A stretch of DNA of 49,032 nt. Source: CAZMXS01 sp964570325 (GTDB lineage Bacteria; Verrucomicrobiota; Kiritimatiellia; CAIQIC01; CAZMXS01). Where the stretch lies: the NCBI GenBank assembly GCA_964570325.1, contig CAZMXS010000033.1:1-49032 (forward strand). The letters run 5' to 3'. Shown piece by piece: positions 1 to 7,295 of this stretch. Position 1 is the first letter of the stretch. Each line of letters opens with the position of its first letter. Both the position numbers and the translations under genes were made by a program. The notes under the pieces are model-generated. The model was not told the origin of the DNA, did no database searches, and saw nothing but the letters and a program-made list of their open reading frames with translations.

Positions 1-1120
1 CCGGCGCCATGGCCCCGCCGGCCCCGCGCGGCGTCAACGCGCAAAACCCGTGCGAGACGCCGCGCCGCGTGAGCAACAGCCCCACACCCGTCGTCCCGGC
101 GGTCAGGCTGCTGACTCCCGGCAGAATCTCATAAGGCAGTTCCGCTTGATCCAAGGCATCCAATTCCTCCGCCAGGCGGCCGAAGAGTCCCGCATCGCCG
201 CCTTTCAGGCGCACGACTTGGCGCCCACGGCGCGCCTCATCCAGCATCATCCGCGTGATCGCCGCCTGCGGCACCGGATGCGCGCCGCAGCGTTTCCCGA
301 CATCCACCCGCCGCGCGGCATCCGGTAGAAAATCCAGCACGCCAGGATCCATCAAAGTATCATGCAAGCAGACGTCGGCGCGCTCCAGCGCCTGCCGACC
401 GGCCAGCGTGCAGTGACCGACGCGGCCGACGCCGGCGCTGACCAGGCGAACCGGCTTGACGAACAACGCGCGCAGGCGGTTCAGGCGCGGATCCTCAAGG
501 CGATAGGTCACGGCCAGGCGGCCTTGTCCATCGGGCGGCGGGAGTTCCCGAGTGGCGATCCATTCGGTCACGCGATCGCGCAGGCCGAGCCGCTCAAGCG
601 CGGCCGCGGCCATAATCAACACGTCATACCGGCCTTCGTCGAGCTGGCGCAGCCGTTCCTCGATGGTTCCGCGCACGGGCCGCGCGCGGGCATCCGGGAA
701 GCGCCGCTGGGCATAGGCGGCGCGCCGATCGCTGCTGATCCCCACCACCGGTTGGGGCGGCAACTCCGCCATCGTCTGGCCGGCGCGCAACACCAGCGCA
801 TCCCGCGGATCCGCCGCTTCCGGCAACCAGAACCAGTCCAGGCCGGCGGGCGCCGGATCCGGCACATCCTTCGCGCTGTGCACCGCGCAGTCCAATGCGC
901 CGTCGCGCACGGCGTCATCCAGGTCGCGTGTAAAAAAATCGGGCGGGCTGTCCCGCAAATCGGCGGCCAGGTCGCGATCGCCCGGCGAAGAAAACGGCAC
1001 AATTTCACATTCCAGAAGCGGCACACCGGTCCGCAGTTGGTCAACGGCCTCCTGCGCCTGAATGAGCGCCAGCTTGCTATTCCGCGTTCCGACCTTGATA
1101 ACGCGCGAGAAGGGCCCCAT
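1..1120 (-). CDS. hemC: HemC-like (domains 1-2) fused to uroporphyrinogen-III methyltransferase, partial
   Basis: This is a fusion whose 3' end lies beyond the left edge; about 373 residues are visible. Residues 1-220 resemble porphobilinogen deaminase domains 1 and 2: VGTRNSKLALIQAQ near the N-terminus, HSAKDVP with the catalytic Asp, and VRGTIEERLRQLDEGRYD. At the point where HemC domain 3 should begin (PPPDGQGRLAVTYRLEDPR) the chain passes within about 15 residues into a SUMT/CobA-type domain (VDVGKRCGAHPVPQ, VVRLKGGDAGLFG, PGVSS). The GGCQ-type cysteine that holds the dipyrromethane cofactor is therefore absent from the visible part. The SUMT glycine loop is also unusual (SAGVGRVGHCT where GAGPGDPELLT is common). 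The frame is continuous across 361-540. The ATG at 1120 lies inside the 3' end of the HemA gene (44-base overlap), preceded by AAGGA. It could be a degenerate paralogue with a true HemC elsewhere; a HemD domain may follow outside the window. Confidence 0.85.
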   Translation of the reverse strand, partial: MGPFSRVIKVGTRNSKLALIQAQEAVDQLRTGVPLLECEIVPFSSPGDRDLAADLRDSPPDFFTRDLDDAVRDGALDCAVHSAKDVPDPAPAGLDWFWLPEAADPRDALVLRAGQTMAELPPQPVVGISSDRRAAYAQRRFPDARARPVRGTIEERLRQLDEGRYDVLIMAAAALERLGLRDRVTEWIATRELPPPDGQGRLAVTYRLEDPRLNRLRALFVKPVRLVSAGVGRVGHCTLAGRQALERADVCLHDTLMDPGVLDFLPDAARRVDVGKRCGAHPVPQAAITRMMLDEARRGRQVVRLKGGDAGLFGRLAEELDALDQAELPYEILPGVSSLTAGTTGVGLLLTRRGVSHGFCALTPRGAGGAMAP

Positions 1121-2588
1121 AGGTGTCCTTGTGTTGTTTGACGATGTCCCGGCTCATGGCCAACGCCCGTTCCACCCCGCCGCGCCGACCCGCCGACCAG
1201 TCCTTCAGCCGATCCAAATTAACCACGGTCGCTCGCGGCAGCCGCGATGCCAGATCGGGGCTGACATTGCGCGGTACGCCGAGGTCCAGAATCCAAACCG
1301 GCCGGTCCCGTGGAAATGCGTCCGCATGCGCCGCGCCGAGCACCGGCTCGGCCACCTCGGCCGCGCAAAAAACGAACTCGCAGCCGGCCAACGCCGGCCG
1401 CAGTTCGTCCATGGTCAATAACCGCACGCGACCGCCCCACGCCGAATCCTCCACCGGCCGGTTCACATGGTAGCACCAGGCGCAACGACCGCCCCGCTCG
1501 ATAATCCGGTCCACGAGCCCGCGGCCCAGCGCGCCGGCGCCGATCACCAGCGCGGCGCGCCCGCGCCAATCTTCGCCGGCCTGATTCGCAACATACGCCA
1601 ACGCCGAATCCTCAATTTCAATCGGCGGCAGCAATGGCGTCACCTCGTTTTTGATGTGCTTGGAAATATGTAGCGCTTCCGCCACCCAGGCTTGGAGCAT
1701 CCCGTTGGCCCACCCGCGCTGCAGCGCTTGATTCAGCGCCTCCTTGACCTGCGCCGCCACATGATACTCGCCCGGCGATTGGGATCGCATACCCGCCGTC
1801 ACCAGCGCCAGGTGCTCAAATGCGGCCATCCCCACCAGGCGATACGACGCCCCCGCCGCCAGCCGGTCCAATCCCAGAATCCGCTCCAGCAAGCCGCACG
1901 CCGCGGCCGAGGCGGAGGCAATCGCGGCCAATTCAACGCGGTTGCACGTGATCAGGAGCATGAACTCATGCACGCCCCACACGTGCCACAACATGTCGCC
2001 GGCCGCCGCCAACTGATGGCCAAGCAGTTGAACCGTCTCGCGCTGTTCGAGCGCGAGCTGCTCATGGCTGGTCCCGAGAATCAACAGGTCGGCGGTTTCG
2101 ATCAACTGAATATGACGGCCCAGCGTTTCCTTAACCATGCGCGCCTGGCGACATGAGCGGCCGCCGGTCGAGACCGTAATGGTCAGCCCGTCGCGTTGCA
2201 TGGTCGCCGGCGTCACAAAATCCCCGGCCGTCCAATTGTCGTCCACGCAACCGCAGACCGCCCCGGCGGCCCGCGCCGCCGCCAGGACCTGACGATTGAC
2301 CGCGCGGTCGTTCGTGGCGGCAAACACCAGCCGCATACCACGGACATCGGCCGAATCAAACCGACGCGGGGTGTGCGTCACCCGGCCGGCCGCCGCCAAT
2401 GCGGCCAGATCCGGGATCAGATCCGGGCTAACCAAATGAACCCGCGCCCCGGCGGCGAGCAGCGCGACGGTCTTGCGTTGCGCCACGCGGCCGCCGCCAA
2501 CCACCAGACAAGGCCAGTCCGCGACCAGCAAATTGACCGGCAAGACCGGCCGGCCGCCGACGGAATCAACCTGGCGGTTATCCGCCAT
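1077..2588 (-). CDS. hemA: Precorrin-2 dehydrogenase (SirC/CysG-N) fused to glutamyl-tRNA reductase
   Basis: Bifunctional tetrapyrrole enzyme of 503 residues. Residues about 15-155 form a Met8/SirC-type NAD-binding domain (VVGGGRVAQRKT, FAATNDRAVN, ITVSTGGRS) that oxidises precorrin-2 to sirohydrochlorin. Residues about 165-500 are glutamyl-tRNA reductase: ILGTSHEQLALEQRE, the catalytic cysteine C215 in TCNRVE, the NADPH-binding VIGAGALGRG and ILDLGVPRNVSP. The fusion puts the first committed step of tetrapyrrole synthesis and a siroheme-branch step on one chain. The start at 2588 is chosen because GGGGAG sits 5 bases upstream; ATG at 2591 and an in-frame start at 2609 are alternatives. It overlaps the preceding ahbA-ahbB gene by 11 bases and the following hemC fusion by 44 bases, implying translational coupling. 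Similar HemA/siroheme-synthase fusions are known in some anaerobes. Confidence 0.93.
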   Translation of the reverse strand: MADNRQVDSVGGRPVLPVNLLVADWPCLVVGGGRVAQRKTVALLAAGARVHLVSPDLIPDLAALAAAGRVTHTPRRFDSADVRGMRLVFAATNDRAVNRQVLAAARAAGAVCGCVDDNWTAGDFVTPATMQRDGLTITVSTGGRSCRQARMVKETLGRHIQLIETADLLILGTSHEQLALEQRETVQLLGHQLAAAGDMLWHVWGVHEFMLLITCNRVELAAIASASAAACGLLERILGLDRLAAGASYRLVGMAAFEHLALVTAGMRSQSPGEYHVAAQVKEALNQALQRGWANGMLQAWVAEALHISKHIKNEVTPLLPPIEIEDSALAYVANQAGEDWRGRAALVIGAGALGRGLVDRIIERGGRCAWCYHVNRPVEDSAWGGRVRLLTMDELRPALAGCEFVFCAAEVAEPVLGAAHADAFPRDRPVWILDLGVPRNVSPDLASRLPRATVVNLDRLKDWSAGRRGGVERALAMSRDIVKQHKDTYGALLARYQGRNAE

Positions 2589-3615
2589 CATCGCTCCCCG
2601 CTTCGCCAAAGTAGTTCATGCTCGTCTTTTTATACTCCCGCAGGGAACCCAGCATGCGGCCGTCCTGCAGTTCCGCATCGGCGCTGAGCCGCTCGAAAAG
2701 GCGCCGCGTGGTGTCCCAGTCCGCCGTGTGAATCATCGCATAAAGATTATACGGCCAGTCTGCGCGTGTCACCCGCTCATAACAATGGGTCACGGCCGGC
2801 CACGCGGCCAGGCGCCGACCGGCCGCGATCACGCGCGCCGCCGCCACGGGCCAGATGCACATCGCATTCGCGGCGAACCCGAGCCGGCGGTGCCGGACCA
2901 CCAGCGCCATTCGCCGCAGTGTGCCCGACTGGCGCCAGGCGCGCAACCGTTCCAGCAACTTCGCCTCATCCCACCCCAGTTGCTCCGCGACCGGCGCGAA
3001 AAGATCGGAGCGCACCGGCACATGTCCATGCAACGCGCGCACCAGCCGCCGGTCGGCGCCCGTCAACAACTCGCCATCCGGCGGCGCCGCCGGCGGGGAA
3101 TAATCCGGCGCCGGTTCCGCCGCAGCGCGCTGGTCCGCGTCAAAGATGACATCTATCTTAAACCGCCGCACGGCCGGGAAACGCCACACCGGCGCGGGAG
3201 CCACGGCCGCCTGCAAGCGATCCAATGCCGCCTCGAACTGCGGGCGCCGCACCGCCAGCGTGAACCAAAGATTGGGGGGAGGCGCCACCGCCGGCGGTTG
3301 CGGGAACGGCGGCAAGCCGGGCGGATGGCCGCGCAGATAAACGTGCGTCACACCGGGATGCGCGACAACCGCGTTGACCGCATCGGGCGCTTCGGCCGGA
3401 AGATTCAAAGCGCACAACTCGCTGCGATAGCCGAGGCGCCGCGCATCGAACACGGCGCCAAACCGACGCGCCGAGCCATCCGTCAGCATCCGCTCCGCCA
3501 CCGCAAGTGTCGCCGCTTCGGTGACACCCAATTCCCGGGCCAACGCGGCGAACGGCCGCGCCTCAAGCGGCACGCCGCGCTGCAGGGCCGCCACTATCTC
3601 GCGAACTGGTTCCAT
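2578..3615 (-). CDS. ahbA-ahbB: Siroheme decarboxylase, AhbA and AhbB fused in one chain
   Basis: 345 residues made of two Lrp/AsnC-like halves. The N-terminal half (about 1-160) has the AhbA-type signature RRFGAVFDARRLGYRS, PGVTHVYLRGH and NLWFTLAV; the C-terminal half (about 185-335) has the AhbB-type signature MALVVRHRRLGFAANAM, THCYERVTRADWPYNLY and AMIH. Together these decarboxylate siroheme to 12,18-didecarboxysiroheme. In sulfate reducers the two subunits are usually separate genes that form a heterodimer; related NirDL proteins of the d1-heme route are sometimes fused. The start is well supported by AAGGAAGG five bases before the ATG. It lies 38 bases downstream of ahbD and overlaps the hemA fusion by 11 bases. 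The next genes being AhbC and AhbD rather than NirJ-type d1 genes argues for heme b synthesis. Confidence 0.92.
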   Translation of the reverse strand: MEPVREIVAALQRGVPLEARPFAALARELGVTEAATLAVAERMLTDGSARRFGAVFDARRLGYRSELCALNLPAEAPDAVNAVVAHPGVTHVYLRGHPPGLPPFPQPPAVAPPPNLWFTLAVRRPQFEAALDRLQAAVAPAPVWRFPAVRRFKIDVIFDADQRAAAEPAPDYSPPAAPPDGELLTGADRRLVRALHGHVPVRSDLFAPVAEQLGWDEAKLLERLRAWRQSGTLRRMALVVRHRRLGFAANAMCIWPVAAARVIAAGRRLAAWPAVTHCYERVTRADWPYNLYAMIHTADWDTTRRLFERLSADAELQDGRMLGSLREYKKTSMNYFGEAGSDDGG

Positions 3616-3653
3616 TCAACCTTCCTTTTCATTGCGCGCGCCCGACGCATTGT

Positions 3654-4697
3654 TCATGAGCCCCCAACGCCCCCACCGCGCGGCCGCGGCAGGTAGGCGC
3701 AGAAAGGCTCCGCCGCCAGGAAGCTGCCAGCCAGGGCTTTGGCGCGCGCGCGGCAACCGCCACAGATCGGCAGGAACTCACAAATGCCGCATTTGCCTCC
3801 TATGTCTTCCAGGGCGCCCAACCGGCGCAGGTCAGCCGACGCCGCCAGCAGCGCGCGCAAATCGAAATCGAAGGCGCGCACATTCCCGCACGGCAGATCG
3901 AGAAACCCGCACGGCTGCGCGCCGCCGTCATGCGCAACAAACAGAAAGCCGCGCCCGGCCAGGCACCCGCCCGCCGGAACGCCGGCCGGCGCGCGCGCGC
4001 CGCGCTGCGCCCGCACCCGCGCCATCTGCGGCGCGCAGGTGGTTTTGACGCGGATCGCCCGCGTGCCGTCCGTCGCGGCGATCCATTGCAATATCTGCTC
4101 CGTCTGGTCCGCATCGAGCGACAGGTCTTTAAGCGCCCGGCCACGTCCGGTGGGCACCAGGAAGAAACAATCCAGGGTCGCGGCCCCCTCCCGTTCGGCC
4201 AAGTCCAGGATCGCGGGCAATTGCGCCATATTCAGGCGGCAGACGGTAGTGTTGATCTGCACTCCCAGTCCCGCGTTCCGCGCGCAGCGCAGTCCGCGCA
4301 AAGCCGCATCGAAAGCGCCGGGAACACCGCGAAAAGCGTCGTGCTCCGCCGCCGTCGCGGCATCAAGGCTCAAGCTGACGGCGGCCACCCCGGCCGCCAT
4401 CAGGCGGGTCGCCGCCGCGTCGTCCAGCAACAAACCGCAAGGCGCCATGACCACCCGGATGCCGCCGGCGGCCGCCGCCCGGGCCAGCTCGTGAATATCC
4501 GGACGCCGCATCGGCTCGCCGCCGGTCAGGATCAACAATTGAATCGGCAACGCGGCCAGCGCCTTGATCAAACGCAAGCCCTCGGCCGGCGTCAATTCGC
4601 CGGCCGGCGCCACCGGGCCGGCGCCCGCCCGGCAATGGCGGCAGGCCAAATCGCAACGGCGCGTGGTCTCCCACGCGACGATCCGCGGCCAGATCAT
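3654..4697 (-). CDS. ahbD: AhbD-type heme b synthase (radical SAM)
   Basis: 347-residue radical SAM protein. The CxxxCxxC cluster motif is in TTRRCDLACRHCRAG near the N-terminus, followed by LTGGEPMRRPD and a partial TIM barrel. The C-terminal SPASM-like region is cysteine-rich (PCGFLDLPCGN, KCGICEFLPICGGCRARA), matching the auxiliary cluster region of AhbD, which oxidatively decarboxylates the two propionates of iron-coproporphyrin III to vinyls. The start at 4697 gives the AhbD-typical MIWPRIVAWETTRRC and overlaps the ahbC stop by four bases (ATGA); the longer open frame to 4829 lies inside ahbC and is not used. AhbD is oxygen-sensitive in characterised systems, consistent with an anaerobic or microaerobic host. 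Confidence 0.92.
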   Translation of the reverse strand: MIWPRIVAWETTRRCDLACRHCRAGAGPVAPAGELTPAEGLRLIKALAALPIQLLILTGGEPMRRPDIHELARAAAAGGIRVVMAPCGLLLDDAAATRLMAAGVAAVSLSLDAATAAEHDAFRGVPGAFDAALRGLRCARNAGLGVQINTTVCRLNMAQLPAILDLAEREGAATLDCFFLVPTGRGRALKDLSLDADQTEQILQWIAATDGTRAIRVKTTCAPQMARVRAQRGARAPAGVPAGGCLAGRGFLFVAHDGGAQPCGFLDLPCGNVRAFDFDLRALLAASADLRRLGALEDIGGKCGICEFLPICGGCRARAKALAGSFLAAEPFCAYLPRPRGGGVGGS

Positions 4698-5893
4698 GTG
4701 GGCGCCTCCCCGTCCGCGGCGATCTCGGCATCCGTCAGGTAGCAGGCCGGATCGGGGGCCCAGGCATCGCCGCTCACCGCCTCGGCGCGCGCGCGTAAGT
4801 TGCCGTTGCAAACATCCAGCCAGCGGCAAACCGCGCAGCGCCCCTTGAGCCGGGTCCGCCGCGCGCGCAATGCCGCCAACATCGGGTGCCGCTCATCACT
4901 CCAGATTTGGCTGAAGGGCCGCTCCCGGACCCGCCCGAGCACAATCTGCCGCCAGAACTGGTCGGGATGCACCGCGCCGTCCCAACTGACGCAGCCGATG
5001 CCCTGCCCCGACCTGTTGCCGCCGTTCATGCGCAGCAATTCCAGCACGGCGCTTGCGCGCGGGTTCCGTTCACGCCGCAAACGCAGGTACACATACGGAC
5101 CGTCGCAGTGGTTGTCCACCGTCAACACCTCCACGGCGGCGCCGGCGGTGTGAAGCGCGCGCGTCCGGTCCATGATGAGATCCACGGCGGCGCGCGTTTC
5201 TTCCCGCGTTAAGTCCGGCGCCCCCCGCCGGCTTGCGCGGCCCGCATATACCAAGTGATAAAAACAGACTCGCGGGATGCCCTCCGCCGCAATCAGATCG
5301 AACAGGCCGCCGATCTCCGACTGGTTCCAGCGGTTGACGGTAAAGCGCACGCCCACCTTGAGCCCGGCCGTCAGGCACATCCGAATACCCCGCAAGGCCT
5401 GGTCGAAGGCGCCGGGCGCGCCGCGAAAATGATCATGGGTGGCCGCCAGCCCATCGAGACTGACGCCGACATATGAAACACCCGCATCCCGCAACCGTTC
5501 CGCCACCACGGGCGTCACCCGGGTGCCATTGGTGGAGAGCACCGCCCGAACGCCGCGCGCGCCGGCTAATGCGATCAGCTCCATGATATCCGGGCGCAGC
5601 AACGGCTCGCCGCCGGAAAACAGGATGACGGGCACGCCGAAAGCCGCGAGGTCCTCCAGCAGTGCCACGCCTTCGGCCCGGCTTAATTCATTGGGATAAT
5701 CCTGATCCTGCGATTGCGAATAGCAATGGACACAATGCAGATTGCACCGTCGCCCCACGTTCCAGACCACGACCGGTTTCTTGTCCCTGGAAAATTGCAA
5801 CAGGTGGGCCGGCAACCGCGCCGAATCGCGGTCATAGCGCAACGCATCGGACGGGGTCGCCGTTCCGCAATACAATTTTGAGATGCCGATCAT
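4694..5893 (-). CDS. ahbC: AhbC, 12,18-didecarboxysiroheme deacetylase (radical SAM)
   Basis: 399-residue radical SAM enzyme. It starts with MIGISKLYCGT, typical of AhbC/NirJ2, then VVVWNVGRRCNLHCVHCYS with the cluster cysteines, LFSGGEPLLRPD, and a C-terminal cysteine region (GIGCVSWDG, CAVCRWLDVCNGN). AhbC removes the two acetate side chains of didecarboxysiroheme to give iron-coproporphyrin III, the substrate of AhbD encoded next. It is the first gene of the operon. The start at 5893 is chosen because it begins the conserved block; the open frame continues to 5956 but the extra residues (FGVCIEKKRSARLD) look unlike the family. The Shine-Dalgarno match is weak (TTGGATGG). Confidence 0.92.
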   Translation of the reverse strand: MIGISKLYCGTATPSDALRYDRDSARLPAHLLQFSRDKKPVVVWNVGRRCNLHCVHCYSQSQDQDYPNELSRAEGVALLEDLAAFGVPVILFSGGEPLLRPDIMELIALAGARGVRAVLSTNGTRVTPVVAERLRDAGVSYVGVSLDGLAATHDHFRGAPGAFDQALRGIRMCLTAGLKVGVRFTVNRWNQSEIGGLFDLIAAEGIPRVCFYHLVYAGRASRRGAPDLTREETRAAVDLIMDRTRALHTAGAAVEVLTVDNHCDGPYVYLRLRRERNPRASAVLELLRMNGGNRSGQGIGCVSWDGAVHPDQFWRQIVLGRVRERPFSQIWSDERHPMLAALRARRTRLKGRCAVCRWLDVCNGNLRARAEAVSGDAWAPDPACYLTDAEIAADGEAPT

Positions 5894-6013
5894 CCATCCA
5901 ACACGCGGCGCGTCCAGACGCGCGCTCCGTTTCTTTTCAATACAGACGCCGAACATTGGACGCCAGCCTGGATTTGCGCCGGCAGAATCCGTTAAGCCCA
6001 GGGGGCGCGCTCG

Positions 6014-6041
6014 AAATTAAAAGGATTGAGTCATTTGTAAA
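6014..6041 (-). promoter_or_regulatory. Candidate promoter of the ahb/hem operon
   Basis: On the minus strand TTTACA (6036-6041) and TAATTT (6014-6019) are separated by 16 bases. It lies in the 199-base gap (5894-6092) between the YcjF-like gene and ahbC and would give a leader of about 110 bases. The -10 match is modest. No cobalamin or other riboswitch fold was recognised in this gap. Confidence 0.35.
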
Positions 6042-6092
6042 GCGGACCCGATGCTCGCATTCCGATTCCGCCGGCCCCGCCGCCGCAGCGCG

Positions 6093-7166
6093 TCAATCCC
6101 GGATCGGGCGCAGGAAGGCCATGCAAGCCTTCCCGAGCCGGTCCGCCAGCAGGGCGTTGGCGGTGCCTTCCGTCACTTTCGCGAGCATGCTCTTGGCCAC
6201 GTTGCGGGCGATGGCCTCGCTGATGTGGTCCGTCACGGCCCCGGCGCCCTCCTGCGCCGCGGCATGCATCTGGCCGGCCACATAGGTGTTGAACAGCAAA
6301 CCGCCGAGAATGCCCGCCATCTGCCACGAACCGTAGCGGCGGTTGTAAATGAGGCACAGGTCGCGGAACAGGCTGAAGCTGTTGTAAAGCACGATCATGA
6401 TGTCCGCCCACGGAAAAGGCGAAATGGCGGTCTTGGCGCCAATCAGCAGCGTGTAGTGGCGAACGCGCTGCTCGGCCAGCTCGTCGAGCCGCTGCTGAAA
6501 ATCGCGCCGATACTCTTCCAGCCAAGCGTGCGCGCTGACGTGCCGCTCGCGATCCAGGCTGCGCACAATGTCCGGCAATTCACGATACCGGCCCGCCGCC
6601 TCCGCGCCGGCCCAGTCCGCCAATTGCTTGATGTCGGCGGCGTCACGTCGCGCATACTCGCGGAGGTACTTTTGCAGTTCCGCGCGCGCGACGTCATAGG
6701 CGGACTCGCCACCCCGCAGGCGGCCCGCACGGATGGCGATCTGCCGGCCAAGCAGTTGCGGCCGGAACGGATAGGCATGCAAGGCCCACAGGAACCGGAA
6801 AGCGGCGTATAGCACCACCCCCAACAGGAACAACAGCAGCACCCCGCACGCAACCTGCGCGGCAAACGGCAGCGCGGCCAGTTGCGCGATGATCGCCAGC
6901 GACTGGGAAACCACATAGAGCCCAAGCAGCGCCATGATCGCCGCCACGGTCAACGCGCAACCGCCCGAACGGAATAGGCGCGGCACCGGCAGGCTCGGCC
7001 GCGAGACGATTTCCTCCAGCCGCACCACCGCGCCTTCCACTGCGGCCGGCGCCGGCGCGGCCACCGCGGGGCCCAACTCGCGCGGTTTCTGCAGGGGGCG
7101 GCCGACCAGCGCATCGCCCGCGCGGGCGGCGGTCACGGGTTCAGTTTTGGCGGATTCAGCATTCAT
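6093..7166 (-). CDS. YcjF-like DUF697 membrane protein
   Basis: 357-residue protein with a Pro/Ala-rich N-terminus (about 1-65), two hydrophobic segments (around residues 70-95 and 105-130; CALTVAAIMALLGLYVVS and VACGVLLLFLLGVVLYAAF) and a C-terminal DUF697-type domain with hydrophobic stretches (KTAISPFPWADIMIVLYN, GILGGLLFNTYVAGQ). Function of the family is not established; E. coli YcjF sits next to YcjX, and here too the partner gene lies just upstream. The start at 7166 is chosen because GGAGAGGG lies immediately before it; a second in-frame ATG at 7178 would have no such site. A small inverted repeat CTCCAT-AG-ATGGAG (7173-7186) sits directly ahead of the ribosome binding site. Confidence 0.8.
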   Translation of the reverse strand: MNAESAKTEPVTAARAGDALVGRPLQKPRELGPAVAAPAPAAVEGAVVRLEEIVSRPSLPVPRLFRSGGCALTVAAIMALLGLYVVSQSLAIIAQLAALPFAAQVACGVLLLFLLGVVLYAAFRFLWALHAYPFRPQLLGRQIAIRAGRLRGGESAYDVARAELQKYLREYARRDAADIKQLADWAGAEAAGRYRELPDIVRSLDRERHVSAHAWLEEYRRDFQQRLDELAEQRVRHYTLLIGAKTAISPFPWADIMIVLYNSFSLFRDLCLIYNRRYGSWQMAGILGGLLFNTYVAGQMHAAAQEGAGAVTDHISEAIARNVAKSMLAKVTEGTANALLADRLGKACMAFLRPIRD

Positions 7167-7295
7167 AACCCTCTCCATAGATGGAGCAGTGGAACAACGA
7201 AAATGAATGACGCGGCATTTCCATCACGTTCTTCGCCTTCGCTTTTGGCCGCGCTTTTCGCGTATTTCGAAGCAAAAGGATTTTCCAATTCCGCT

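Noticed and set aside
361..540. Frameshift explaining the missing HemC domain 3
   Set aside because: One uninterrupted frame carries HemC motifs before and SUMT motifs after the junction; a frameshift would not remove about 90 codons, though a deletion in assembly remains possible.
616..1044. 142-codon minus frame as an independent gene
   Set aside because: It is a different frame of the HemC-like coding region; the correct frame shows HemC motifs.
2473..3696. Open frame of 407 codons on the plus strand
   Set aside because: It is antisense to the ahbA-ahbB gene, Arg/Pro-rich and matches no family; it is a by-product of high GC third positions.
5894..6092. Cobalamin or other riboswitch before ahbC
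   Set aside because: No B12-box or conserved riboswitch core was recognised; only a modest promoter pair is seen.
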